Assembly: GCA_964017155.1 (NCBI GenBank)
Contig: OZ024861.1
Location: 34,461,324 to 34,525,323, forward strand
Reading direction: 5' to 3'
DNA: 64,000 nucleotides
From: Oasisia sp. SBJ-2009
Taxonomy: Eukaryota > Annelida > Polychaeta > Sabellida > Siboglinidae
The translations under genes were made by a program, and so were the position numbers. Shown one piece after another: positions 22,861 to 33,959 of this stretch (the stretch's first letter is position 1; the number at the start of each line of letters is the position of its first letter). A model generated the notes under the pieces. It did no database searches, was not told where the DNA came from, and worked only from the letters and a program-made list of their open reading frames with translations.

Positions 22861-23040
22861 GTCTCTCTGCGGTTGCCATGTACCAAAAGCTGTTACATCT
22901 CAGAAACCATTGAGGAAAATGTTTTCATCATTTCTTATCTGACACATCTTAGAGTACTGCCACTGTGCACAAGCAATCGATATTTGATTGAATCACTCTA
23001 AATCCCTCTAGGGTCGGTCCCCATGATAGGTACCTCCCAA
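22861..23040. repeat. Intronic repeat family A, copy 5
   Basis: GTTACATCTCAGAAACCATT, ACTGCCACTGTGCACAAGCA and CCCTCTAGGGTC follow the family A order; it directly follows the B/C copy. Confidence 0.6.
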
Positions 23041-23967
23041 AAAGCTATGTGTTCATGTTTTGCCTGTGTGTGCCTGGACAGGTTGGGAGACAATACATGT
23101 GTATTAGAGACACTCCCCACCAGCCCAACTCTGAAGTCTAGGTAGTCTACTACAATCCATGGTTTCTTGACAATTGACACCATTACAGACTGTGTCACCA
23201 CAGCACAATGAAGACCAGCCTGTAAACAGTGACTAATTTGTATTCCCTCTCTGGCAGGCTGGTTACAGCTGCTTCTGTCAATCCTGTTCAACTGGACAGT
23301 TGCCTGTGAATCTAAATAAGCTGCATCTTCATAACTATGATTTTCTATAAATGCAAGACGGGTTTATTTTGATAGCTGTATTTTCAATGGCATAACATCT
23401 CCACTATTCATGTCACCATTTTACTTCCTATATAATCCTTAATGATCTGTCACTATGATTCACACAAAAAACATGACATAGTACAAAGAATTTCAGGGTC
23501 TCTTGGCCCATTTTTTAAATCATTCAATCAACTTGTCTAGATCATTTTGTAACTTGATGCTCCTGTTTGAATATTGAATCCAATGGCAAGAGTATTTCAA
23601 ATATAAATAAAAAAAATTCATAACCTATCTAGCATTCAAAGCAAAGATACCAGGGCACAGCATATTGCCTTTCGATCGCCCATTGATCTTAGAACAATCT
23701 TGTGCAGAACTTTGTTATTATGGTTAGAAAACAAAGTGTAAAATAAAATATAGGTAACCCATGTCTTGGTGATTTTGTGCATACAGCCCTGTACTCTCAC
23801 TATTGTTGTGCTGCAATTCGAAGCACTTTTCATATTATGTGGTACATAAACAATTAAGAGCTTATATAATACCACCATACCGACACGTACTGGGATTAAC
23901 AACAGTAGATCAAGAATGGAAATTTGACAATAACTGAGTCTAGTGAGATATAGGTGTAAATACCATG

Positions 23968-25338
23968 GGAATAAGGAATGTGGGTGGTCTGAGATGGGTG
24001 TTGTTGGAATAAGGAGGGTGGGCTATCTGAGATGGGTGTTGTGGTAATAAGGAGGGTGGGCTATCTGAGATGGGTGTTGTGGGAATAAGGAGGGTGTGTG
24101 ATCTGAGATGGGTGTTGTGGTAATAAGGAGGGTGTGTGATCTGAGATGGGTGTTGTGGGAATAAGGAGGGTGTGTGATCTGAGATGGGTGTTGTGGGAAT
24201 AAGGAGGGTGTGTGATCTGAGATGGGTGTTGTGGGAATAAGGAGGGTGTGTGATCTGAGATGGGTGTTGTGGGAATAAGGAGGGTGTGTGATCTGAGATG
24301 GGTGTTGTGGTAATAAGGAGGGTGGGCTATCTGAGATGGGTGTTGTGCTAATAAGGAGGGTGTGTGTTATCTGAGATGGGTGTTGTGGGAATAAGGAGGG
24401 TGGGCTATCTGAGATGGGTGTTGTGGTAATAAGGAGGGTGGGCTATCTGAGATGGGTGTTGTGGGAATAAGGAGGGTGTGTGATCTGAGATGGGTGTTGT
24501 GCTAATAAGGAGGGTGTGTGTTATCTGAGATGGGTGTTGTGCTAATAAGGAGGGTGGGCTATCTGAGATGGGTGTTGTGGGAATAAGGAGGGTGTGTGAT
24601 CTGAGATGGGTGTTGTGCTAATAAGGAGGGTGGGTGATCTGAGATGGGTGTTGTGCTAATAAGGAGGGTGGGTGATCTGAGATGGGTGTTGTGCTAATAA
24701 GGAGGGTGGGTGATCTGAGATGGGTGTTGTGCTAATAAGGAGGGTGGGTGATCTGAGATGGGTGTTGTGCTAATAAGGAGGGTGTGTGATCTGAGATGGG
24801 TGTTGTGCTAATAAGGAGGGTGGGTGATCTGAGATGGGTGTTGTGCTAATAAGGAGGGTGGGTGATCTGAGATGGGTGTTGTGCTAATAAGGAGGGTGGG
24901 TGACCTGAGATGGGTGTTGTGGGAATAAGGAGGGTGGGTGATCTGAGATGGGTGTTGTGCTAATAAGGAGGGTGGGTGATCTGAGATGGGTGTTGTGCTA
25001 ATAAGGAGGGTGGGTGACCTGAGATGGGTGTTGTGGGAATAAGGAGGGTGTGTGATCTGAGATGGGTGTTGTGCTAATAAGGAGGGTGGGTGATCTGAGA
25101 TGGGTGTTGTGCTAATAAGGAGGGTGTGTGATCTGAGATGGGTGTTGTGCTAATAAGGAGGGTGGGTGATCTGAGATGGGTGTTGTGCTAATAAGGAGGG
25201 TGGGTGATCTGAGATGGGTGTTGTGCTAATAAGGAGGGTGGGTGACCTGAGATGGGTGTTGTGGGAATAAGGAGGGTGGGTGATCTGAGATGGGTGTTGT
25301 GGGAATAAGGAGGATAGGTGGTCTAAGATGGGTGTTGA
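23968..25338. repeat. 38-bp minisatellite, about 36 copies, ending about 97 bp before FN3-8
   Basis: The unit consists of AAGGAGGGTGGGTGATCTGA followed by GATGGGTGTTGTGCTAAT. Variants fall into GCTAATAAGG, GGGAATAAGG and GGTAATAAGG types and GGGTGATCT/GTGTGATCT/GGGCTATCT types, and these are clustered, which indicates expansion by unequal exchange. The unit carries three or four G runs per strand. Thirty-eight is not a multiple of three and no frame is conserved, so it is not coding. Confidence 0.95.
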
Positions 25339-25434
25339 TCCAAGAAGAAAGTTTTCTCCGTGTTAAGACCGTGTTTTTCTTTTCTTTGTTAATGTAATGA
25401 ATACACATGGTGACGTTGTGTTTACAACTTCCAG

Positions 25435-25686
25435 AACCAAACAAAGCAAAGAACCTGGCAGCAGAAAGGACTGTGAGTTCACTGACTGTCACGTGGGACG
25501 CTGGTGCCGGGGAGAACACAGGGTTCACAGTCAGGCTAGGCAGTGGCACAGAGGTTGCAGTACTTAAGGATGCTACAAGAACACACACATTTGACAGTTT
25601 GACAGCGGGCCAAGAGTACAGTGTTACTGTGGTGACCAAGAGTGGAGACCAGACCAGTACTGACCTGACTGGAAGCTTTCGAACAA
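25435..25686 (+). CDS. Exon FN3-8: fibronectin type III domain (group B)
   Basis: Eighty-four codons, acceptor TACAACTTCCAG, donor GTACGT, phase 1-1. It is the same as FN3-7 except YSVTV for YTVTV, TSTD for ISTD and TGSF for TESF. The upstream 90 bases (TTTCTTTGTTAATGTAATGA) and the minisatellite edge are shared with FN3-7, so exon, 5' minisatellite edge and 3' intron moved as one unit. Confidence 0.93.
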
Positions 25687-26190
25687 GTACGTGTTTGAGT
25701 GTTTGTTAATGTTTACTTGCCACTAGCTGACTGAAACAGTTATATTTATGTGATATCATGCACATTTCTGAACCTGCTAAATGGTTACAAGCACTAATTA
25801 TTTATTAGTTAAGAAAATTAATGTAAGCAACAGAAAGTTTAAAGTTGTAAATTATTTTCATTTTGAAATTATTTTGCATGGTGTAAAACTAAATGCTGGA
25901 CAACCAATCTAAAATTAGAGTATTGTTGTTGTTGATTTATTAATGTGGTTTCAAACAACCCACAACACAATAGATATTTTGTATCACATTATCCTAGTTA
26001 ACTGCCACATTCAACCATTGCAGGTGATTGTCATTAGTAAGCAAGATGGCTACTTATATCCAGCAATCATGTGGCTAATGTTGCTATTTTGTAGTTTCAG
26101 GTGTCACAAATTTCATTGGAAAGACAAAGCTATAATAATAAATAAAAATCACAAGTGGAAGATGGCTGTTGTACATTGTTTAAGATGTGG
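25687..26190. repeat. Duplicated intron block downstream of FN3-8
   Basis: Twin of 21805-22345. It ends at the same point (ACATTGTTTAAGATGTG) and then diverges. Confidence 0.85.
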
Positions 26191-26324
26191 TTACTTATGA
26201 AGTATATATATTCGTTCATGTAATCGTATTTAAATTAAACTATTAAATTTTATCATCGTTTCTTATCATGTCATCATAATAATAAAAACTATTAGATCAC
26301 ACAAAACATTTATATCTGGTGTTG

Positions 26325-26545
26325 CTTTTAGTCCTTTGGCCCAAAGGTCAAATGGACTTCTGGTATCACTCTGCATGCGCGTGTGATGTTAGTTTTCATA
26401 TCTAAAAAACCGTTGAAGACTGTTTTTTTTTAATTTTATATAGATGTTTATTAGATTATTGTCATGATGCTAAATAAATTAAAGTTTCATTGACTCGTTT
26501 TAAAGCCTCCTACAGCTATTTAGGACCCAAAAACTCGTAATTTTT
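26325..26545. repeat. Intronic repeat family A, copy 6
   Basis: AGTCCTTTGGCCCAAAGGTC, CACTCTGCATGCG, CGTTGAAGA and GCCTCCTACAGC parallel the copy at 2485. Confidence 0.65.
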
Positions 26546-26889
26546 ACAGTTTGCCTATTTACTTTTATTACTAAGATTTTGTCTGTTTCTACGAGAATTT
26601 GCAGTTATTCACTCTAGACTAGCTGACCCCCTTTGTGAAGTGTGTATTCACCTACCCCAGGGGTACTAGAGACTGACCCTCACCATCCCACCATTGAAGC
26701 AGCAGTGGCAGGAACTGTGTAGGAAGTTAAAAGTGCACAGTTGCCTGTCTGCATGTCTTATGTAATATCTACTATGTTTACTATAAATGCAAGTAGTGTT
26801 TATTTGGATGTTTATTTTAATGATGTGACTGGTGTCTACTGACTACTAGTTAAAGATAATATTGTCACCTGTAAATTACAAATACCTCG

Positions 26890-27520
26890 GTATGTTTTAT
26901 TCTTTTATTCTATTCTGTGTTCCTCTGTGACCAGCTCTTCGTTTTCATTATCTATTAATATTAAATCGCGTGTTCCGGTTCTATTGTTAGTAATTCTTAA
27001 TGGTGCTTCGAAGTCATATAAAATATCCTGGTTATACAAATATTTGTCTAGTCGTGTTTTAAATGAATTTAGAGATTTAGCTGTTACCACTGTATCAGGG
27101 AGACTATTCCATGGTTCGGTAATTCTAATTGGAAATACATTTTTTTCTTAAGTTTAGTTTGGCTCTTTGTGTGAATAGTTTTAGAGAATGTCCTCTGTTT
27201 CCTGTTCTTTGTGATATCTCATTGTTTTTCAACAGATGTGGTACAGATTCGTGGTCATAAATGTTGTGTATTATTTTATAGACTTCTATCATGTCTCCTC
27301 TTAATCTTCAATATGCTAATGTAGGTAGTTTAAGCAATTTGAGTCTTTCTATATGTGATAGGTCCCTCATACCTGGTAATTCTTTAGTAGCTCTTCTCTG
27401 AATATTTTCTAAGGCAATTTTGTGTTTTATTTTATATGGGTGCCATACTGCCATAGCATAGTCTAGGTGTGATCTAACCATTGTAATATCACACATTATT
27501 GATAATTATTGTTTGGTGCA
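26890..27520 (-). mobile_element. CR1-like LINE, 3' end of reverse-transcriptase ORF
   Basis: The minus strand reads MVRSHLDYAMAVWHPYK, then ENIQRRATKELPGMRDLSHI and LKLPTLAY, then after a stop RLRGDMIEVYKI, and finally VTAKSLNSFKTRLDKYLYN. These are the consecutive C-terminal blocks of CR1-group LINE ORF2 (VRSHLEYA, QRRATK, RLRGDMIEVYK, NSFKxRLDKxW). Stops after LAY and a frameshift near 27130 show decay. It belongs to the same broad clade as the copies at 47873 and 56006. Confidence 0.85.
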
Positions 27521-27539
27521 TTCACAGGGGATTATGGAG

Positions 27540-28300
27540 AAGAAACCAGGCAGTGACTGTGATTCACTAACATTCACCTCATTCAAAATTACAAAATAGC
27601 AATTATAGTCCAAAGGACTTCAGAGCAAATTTGGCCAATTTCTAGTTTGAAGGTTCGACACAATTTGATACCATCTGTTAAGCCAGTTTACAAACTTTAC
27701 ATGTGTTTTTTTGACCTGAAATGGACTACAAACACATGTGACACCATTTACACTCATTTCTAAGGCATAATTGACACTATTTGTGATTTTGTTCTCTTTT
27801 TACCCGTTCCACTCATATATTTCTACCCGTCCAAAACAGGGTTTACCCATCTAAATGATGGGTGGACGTGTTTCTGTATAAAGCTGTGGGTTACCTAGGA
27901 TTAATTGTGTCTGTGTAAGTTCAGTGTATCTGTGACAGTTGACAGATGTTTGCTGTCCACAGAGCAGCATGTGTCCATAGATAGCCAGAGCAGTGTAAGC
28001 CCACATTGGCCTATTGAGCTTAACAGGATAATAAGTTTATTTCTTCTAATTTTGCAAATACCTTTCCCATTCTAGAGCCACTCAAAAATATGTATTTGAT
28101 AGAATCATTCATATAACATCCAAGGGACATCCAAAATGCAAATTGGTTTATGATGTGCCTTGTTCATATACACTAGTTACATTTTCTCTACTTTTGTGTT
28201 GACAGTCCATGGTGTAATGCCACTACACACAACACATTAGTATTGGCCTTGAACATTCCAAGGATCCCCTAGGGCATCCCCAAGTGACAAATGTTCATGT
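27540..28300. repeat. Intronic repeats family B and family D, copy 1
   Basis: 27560-27640 is a family B copy (ATAGTCCAAAGGACTTCAG). 27915-28300 shares TTCAGTGTATCTGTGACAG, TTTGCTGTCCACAGAGC, CATAGATAGCCAGA and TTGAGCTTAAC with 62572-62890, and in part with 36509-36600. Confidence 0.6.
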
Positions 28301-28309
28301 ATTTCTACA

Positions 28310-28960
28310 TGGGACATTGCAGCTCACCAACTTTCCTGCAAGGCTTCTGAAAATTGGCCTAAACAGCCGCGTTTTGGGATACAATTCAACCATAGTTTAA
28401 TAACACAAACTAATATTTACAGTAATCACAAAACTGTCTACTTAAATATTTTATTATTACCCTTAATTATATATAGCTATTATTCACAACAATCTAATTA
28501 ATATATCCAGGCGATGTCAGAGTCTCTTGGCCTACTTTGTTTCCTACACATGGCCAGTTTCATGGTTTTCTTATAAGGACAATAACTTATACTGAGCTAT
28601 GGCCAAACAGCTGGATCTTTCTTGGCTGCTATAAATTAGAGGATGTATCATTGAGAGCATCGTCAACGTTGCTAATTCACAGTTTGCGTGCCTGCACCCT
28701 TCCCGCTCGGAGGTGTGCCCCTAATACTGCCTAATTAACTACAGCTGGGCCTGGCTCTGTTTACGATAGGTAAAAATGACACAAAATACCTTGTACACGT
28801 GTAATGCTAATATGGCAATCCAGATTGTTTATTTAAAACTGGATTGCCTGGTGCTCACTTGCAGTGTGTGCTCGGCTGATTATTCATTGAAAGACATACA
28901 GTTGTATGGTAAATGATAAGCATCCAAGTACAATTAAAAGCCTAGCGTACAATCAGCTGC
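28310..28960. other. Intron stretch, nothing recognised
   Basis: No exon or known element is visible. Composition turns GC-richer after about 28680. Confidence 0.45.
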
Positions 28961-29668
28961 TTAAATGTATACTGATACAATGTGTTGCATACTAGTGTAT
29001 TGACAGAAAAACATATGCGTTAAGCGAAGGTATACATTGACAGAAACCGTAAAGGAGGAACAACCCCACCCTCCACTGGCACAGTGGAGCCTACCCCCAG
29101 TAACGCACAGCTGAAACAGACGACACCTCACTGACATCTGGCATGAAACGGCCAATATACCTGCACCATGTAGAACATTAGTGTATAATGCCGGCATATA
29201 ATGCACAGTTGAAACAGACGACACCAGGCGTGTAGCGTCCAATATACCTGACACCAGGTAAAACATCAGTGTATTATGCCCGCAAATCACGCACAGCTGA
29301 AACAGACGACACTTTACTGACATCGGGCTGCAACCACAGCGTAGGATGCGTGGTCGTAAGCAGCCCAGCTGAAATATAAGGACTGATGTACATGGCCAAA
29401 CATGCCGGTGTACATTGCACATCCAGTGCAAACTAGACACCCAACTAATCCCGGAGATGGACAGTGTGTAAACAATAGCGACATGAACATGGCACTGAAA
29501 AGAACATGAGAGAGGGCACCTAACAAACACAGTGGGAAAATGCGTGTGGCAGAGAAATTGCCATAGGCAGGGAAACCTAAACTGCATAACTGACCGCTGC
29601 TTAGTGTCGCGCAAGATTGAATGTAAAGAAGGTAGGTAAAAAGGGTGTATGCATACGGACATGTCCAT
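28961..29668 (-). other. Long open frame (235 codons) over a tandem repeat, function unknown
   Basis: An uninterrupted minus-strand frame of 235 codons has a Cys/Val/Ser-rich product with internal repetition (CRLFQLCV twice). It overlaps imperfect tandem units of about 95 bp. No domain is recognised and no conserved start or splice context is visible. The openness is most easily explained by repetition of an already open unit; coding potential is doubtful. Confidence 0.2.
29098..29345. repeat. Imperfect tandem repeat, unit about 95 bp, 2.5 copies
   Basis: Each unit begins with CGCACAGCTGAAACAGACGA or its near copy (29105, 29200, 29291) and contains CCAATATACCTG. Confidence 0.8.
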
Positions 29669-29714
29669 CAGGTAACATGTGCTTAAGAACGTATACGCAT
29701 GTATACATTATACA

Positions 29715-29782
29715 AGTGTAAAGCGCTTTGAACGGTCCTGAGAACTGGATACTGCGCTATATAAGAACTTGCCTTTACTTTT
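29715..29782 (+). repeat. SINE/LINE 3' tail fragment
   Basis: GTGTAAAGCGCTTTGAACGG followed by CTGCGCTATATAAGAACTTG matches, in opposite orientation, the 3' part of the SINE at 62092-62424. A CA-rich stretch follows. Confidence 0.8.
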
Positions 29783-29869
29783 TTTACATATACACACCTG
29801 CACCTACACACGTATACAGAGACACACACACAAACATGTATACACACACTCTGAGTCTATACACAGCAG

Positions 29870-31380
29870 AAGACCTGCAACACAGCGTGGGACCACCGCG
29901 CACATTACCCGGGCACCCCGGACGTCGCAGCCTGTGGTGTTGACGTTACCATCCGCCAGGAGTAATTCAGCCGGGTCTAAGGCAGGACACCTGCAGCTAA
30001 GTTTCAAGTGGTAATTAACCTGTCGTCAAATATGGGCAGATACTCTAAGCCAAATAGCCGGACGGCTGGACAGCAGCGAATGCCGTCAGCAGCCACCTGG
30101 CCAGCCGCCAGCCGACCGGGCATACCGTATCCAGCCTGGCAGTCAAAATGTGCGATCGTGCCCAGGACATGACGCAAAAATTGTACACACAACACAAACC
30201 TTCAAAGTGACGTGAGCATAGGCTAGCGTCATCTACGTTACATCTCACCAGCACTGAGGCAACAAGCAATCAACACCTCTTGTATCGATGCAACCGAGCT
30301 TAGCCAAAGTGAGTCGCACGAGGATAGAGACCAATCGCAACAAACACCGACAGGAGTGTCAAATCACGCGAACATGATTATACCTCATGTCATGCACATT
30401 ATATGTGCATGACATACCACTACAGCTAGAATGTGTCGCAAGAAGAAATAAACTTACGTGACATGGAGGGAGTTCTGCAGAGCAATGATCCAATTAACAG
30501 CACGTATCTCAGATCCAGCAGGAATTCTATGCTATGAGGAATGTCGTTATAACCAACAGAGGTACCAATAACCCTGTTGTAATGTCAACGAATACAGCGG
30601 AACTGCCAGTTTGAGGTCACAGGCCAGATGGCTGTGGCCCTCTGCTGCCGGGGACTCAGCGACAGCAAACAGTGACCTAATGTGGCGTCTATTCGTTTTG
30701 TATGCCTAGCTTCAGTCAGGGCTGCCCACAACGTTATATTGCATCCCCCTGGACACAATACAGTTTTAGAACATAATTTGTGGGAGCCAGAACACAGCAA
30801 AATACTGATGGGTCCTGTCTGCTAAGATTATTTTATGACCTGACCATTAGATCTATGCAAGTTTGACTAGGGGGCAACAAACAAGTATTAATTCAGGACA
30901 GACTACCAGTGTGATGTTATTTGTATGTGCCCATGGAAAGCTTATACACTCAGCTTTCTCTTTACCTGAGGGGATACTGGCAGAAGCCCAAACTATAGCA
31001 CCACACTACAATACACTACAGCCCTGGCTGCATCATTAAACCCTTGTGTGACTAGTCATATGTTTGGTCGACATACTTTGATGTAAGAATGAGCTGACAA
31101 CTGTAAGCATGAATGCTATGCTTTATATGTGTATGGATAGCAGAGAGAGGAGCTGAACATCACATTGGAGGGAAGACAGCAAGAAGGGACTGTGTGAACG
31201 TTGTCCCTTTGTCTGGATATTGCGTATCCCAAATCTATGATTCTTAGAACCACTCAAAACCCTTATTATGTTGCTCCTCATAAAACTATCCTTGTAATGT
31301 ATATGCGGCCTCTATGGGTACTTTCAGTTATAGTTATTTTGTCACATGTTTGCATATTAGGATATACATTTTGAAGATAT
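29870..31380. other. Intron stretch, nothing recognised
   Basis: It contains one 13-bp palindrome with a 3-nt spacer (30387-30415, ATGTCATGCACAT and complement). No exon, transposon protein or repeat family is recognised. Confidence 0.45.
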
Positions 31381-31415
31381 AAAACTAATATTGTACATGT
31401 GTTTACAACTTCCAG

Positions 31416-31667
31416 AACCAAACAAAGCAAAGAACCTGGCAGCAGAAAGGACTGTGAGTTCACTGACTGTCACGTGGGACGCTGGTGCCGGGGAGAACAC
31501 AGGGTTCACAGTCAGGCTAGGCAGTGGCACAGAGGTTGCAGTACTTAAGGATGCTACAAGAACACACACATTTGACAGTTTGACAGCGGGCCAAGAGTAC
31601 AGTGTTACTGTGGTGACCAAGAGTGGAGACCAGAACAGTGACACTATGACTAAAACGTTTCGCACTA
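31416..31667 (+). CDS. Exon FN3-9: fibronectin type III domain (group B)
   Basis: Eighty-four codons, acceptor TACAACTTCCAG, donor GTAAGT, phase 1-1. It is identical to FN3-8 in protein as far as TKSGDQ, then reads NSDTMTKTFRT where FN3-8 reads TSTDLTGSFRT. The identity therefore ends abruptly about 35 nt before the donor. The upstream minisatellite and the flanking TTTGTTAATGTAATGA sequence are absent, so the shared tract is essentially limited to the exon and about 15 bases of intron. Confidence 0.93.
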
Positions 31668-32124
31668 GTAAGTGTTTGACTTTATCTAGCTTCCATTTCA
31701 AAAATACTTTAACCTTCTGCAGAGAGAGACACCGAATATTCAAGATACACAATACATTATATTGTTTACACTTAGAAAGAAAATAGTTGTTATTAAAAGC
31801 TTACAGCCTTACACCATATAAATAATTAATATTCATCTCTGTAGCTTTGTTAACAAGGTAGTTTTATTATTAGTTGTTTTAATGCAACATTGATATGTTT
31901 TCAAATTACTCTCAGAACTACAGTATTTGCAGATTGTAGACATATTGACAGGATCGTTTAAATAGTACTGTCACCATTTATGACATTTCATATAGCTGAT
32001 GATAATTTACTGACATTTCAGGTTATCCATTAAAAAAGATAGCTTTAAATAGCTGCCAATACCTTTACATTTTTCAAATACACTGCAGAGATCACAGGTC
32101 AGATGATATGTTTACAACTTCCAG

Positions 32125-32385
32125 AACCGAACAAAGCAAAAGACCTGATTGCGACTAAAAGGACTGTAGATTCACTGACTGTCAAGTGGGACGTTGGTGT
32201 TGGAGAGAAGTCAGGATTCACTGTCAGTCTAGAGGAAGTGACTAACACAGCTAACACCATAAGTGGCATTGACCAAAAGGAATGGACATTCTCTGGGTTG
32301 ACAGCTGGGACGGAGTACACTGTTGTCGTGGTTACTAACAGTGGAAACCAGACCAGTGAAAGCCTGACTGGAAAGTTTTACACTT
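32125..32385 (+). CDS. Exon FN3-10: fibronectin type III domain (group B, diverged)
   Basis: Eighty-seven codons, acceptor TACAACTTCCAG, donor GTAAGT, phase 1-1. It runs PNKAKDLIATKRTVDSLTVK with Trp following, GFTVSLEEV, then LTAGTEYTVVVVTNSGN and KFYT. The exon ends in T, so the split codon with FN3-11 (TG) is TTG, Leu. Joining it to any exon that starts AA or AG would create a stop. The FN3-9 to FN3-10 intron is only 457 bases, one of the shortest in the array. Confidence 0.92.
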
Positions 32386-32489
32386 GTAAGTACACACACT
32401 TAAGTCAATGGTCCAATATACTTATGATGTCACTTTGTGTCCGTCCTGTGCTTGTTCACCATCAGGATCAGTTTCTTTTTCAAATTTTG

Positions 32490-32690
32490 CATATCTGTAA
32501 CTTTGTATCTTAAGGTACTGCTACTATGCGCTATAAATATATATTTGACTAAGTCTTTCTAAATGCTCCAGAACACCGTTTAGGGCCCCAAAACTGGAAC
32601 ATTTTCAGTTTACCTTCTGTTTTATAGCTTTTTCTCAAATTTTGTACAGATGTATTACTGTCATTGTACACAAGAAATTCATATTTGGCT
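32490..32690. repeat. Intronic repeat family A, copy 7
   Basis: It contains AAGGTACTGCTACTATGCGC, TTTGACTAAGTCTTTCTAAA and CGTTTAGGGCCCCAAAACTG in the usual order. Confidence 0.55.
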
Positions 32691-32699
32691 GAAAATTTC

Positions 32700-32945
32700 T
32701 ATGAGCACCTGTATTCTGAGATTGTTATTGTGTGCGATGGTAATGCTTTTCAAGCTCAGATTTTTGAATTTGCACCAAAGACTTGACTTGTACATTGGAG
32801 CACAGTACGCTTGAACTTAAGTAATTTTTGGTAGAAGTACTACACAGACAAAATGTTTGAACTAAAACATTAGCTTGTGCATAAAGGCATCTTTTTTATC
32901 TGGCAATGTTGTCATCATCAGTAAAGTTGTTGTTAAATATATATG
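32700..32945 (-). mobile_element. LINE fragment (same family as 40285-42040)
   Basis: GGTAATGCTTTT, TTTGAATTTGCACCAAAGAC, ACATTAGCTTGTGCATAAAG and ATCATCAGT match 40495-40535 and 40925-41100 in order. It shows the LINE without the repeat that interrupts the other copy, so it is a useful empty-site reference. Confidence 0.85.
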
Positions 32946-33229
32946 GTGTGACTGCGTAACTAATTACTCTGGTTGGAGCTGTGACAATAGCCCAGTAGAG
33001 TGTAATATCAGTGCAAAGAGGCAACTGCATAACTAATTGCTGGTCCATAGCTATGGTAGGGGCTATATCTATAACCCAGCAGATCCCTGTTACACTGGAC
33101 AGTTGCTGCCTGTATGTTTTAAAATATATCTTCCTTTATTAAAGTACCAATTTTATATGCAAGTTGTGTGTATTTTGATGTTTGTCTAAGTGTCTTTACA
33201 ATTATGTGACTTTAGTGTTTACTAGTGAA

Positions 33230-33940
33230 AGGTATATTATTGTCACTTGTAAGTGACCATTGGCTATGTTTCTGGTCATCTCATATGAATAACCAGACGA
33301 AATGCCAATTAGGTGATTAACGTGAAGATACTCAATTTTTTAGTTGATTGAATTTTTCTGAGGGCACACAAGGGCCTCCCCAAAAGCTACACATCCACAT
33401 TTTGGTCGGTGAAAAACATGTACAGTTAATATTCTGAATAACTATATAATGAAATATAATATACTTTATTGATATCAACTGCATTCCGGTCACTTGGCTG
33501 GCTGAGTAGATTGTAAGTATATAACTCCATCATCGTGATTAAAAACCATTAATGACAAATTATGTTGCTGCATTCACACAATTTGGCTGTGTTTCTGGTC
33601 ATCTCATTTGGATAACCAGAGAAAGTATATTAAATTGATGTGACTGTGGTGTCTACTGAGTGGTTAAAGATGTATTGTCAAAAAAACAATTGACAAAGAT
33701 AGAACAGTTATATTCTAGACAACTATAGAGTGAAAAATCATGCACATTATTGATATTGTCTGCTGTTTTCACAAACTTTTGCTGTGTTTCTGCTCATCAT
33801 GAATAACCACAGAAAATGCAAATTAGGTGATTACGGTAATTGACTAGGTAGTGACTATAATGATTCACCAAAACACACTTCATTCATAACTACCAACTTA
33901 CTATTATAACCAAAGGACTTCAGGGCCATTTGGCAATTTT
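33230..33940. repeat. Intronic repeat family B/C, two C copies and one B copy
   Basis: Family C is at about 33256-33320 and again at 33577-33840 (TTTGGCTGTGTTTCTGGTCA); family B is at 33866-33940 (ACCAAAGGACTTCAGGGCC). Confidence 0.6.
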
Positions 33941-33959
33941 TTCAAATAATGATTATAAA

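Noticed and set aside
23968..25338. CRISPR-like regular array
   Set aside because: The 38-bp units are directly abutting with no unique spacers, in an animal intron; it is a minisatellite.
30387..30415. 13-bp palindrome as a regulatory site
   Set aside because: A single short palindrome with no supporting context; palindromes of this size are expected in 64 kb of AT-rich DNA with repeats.
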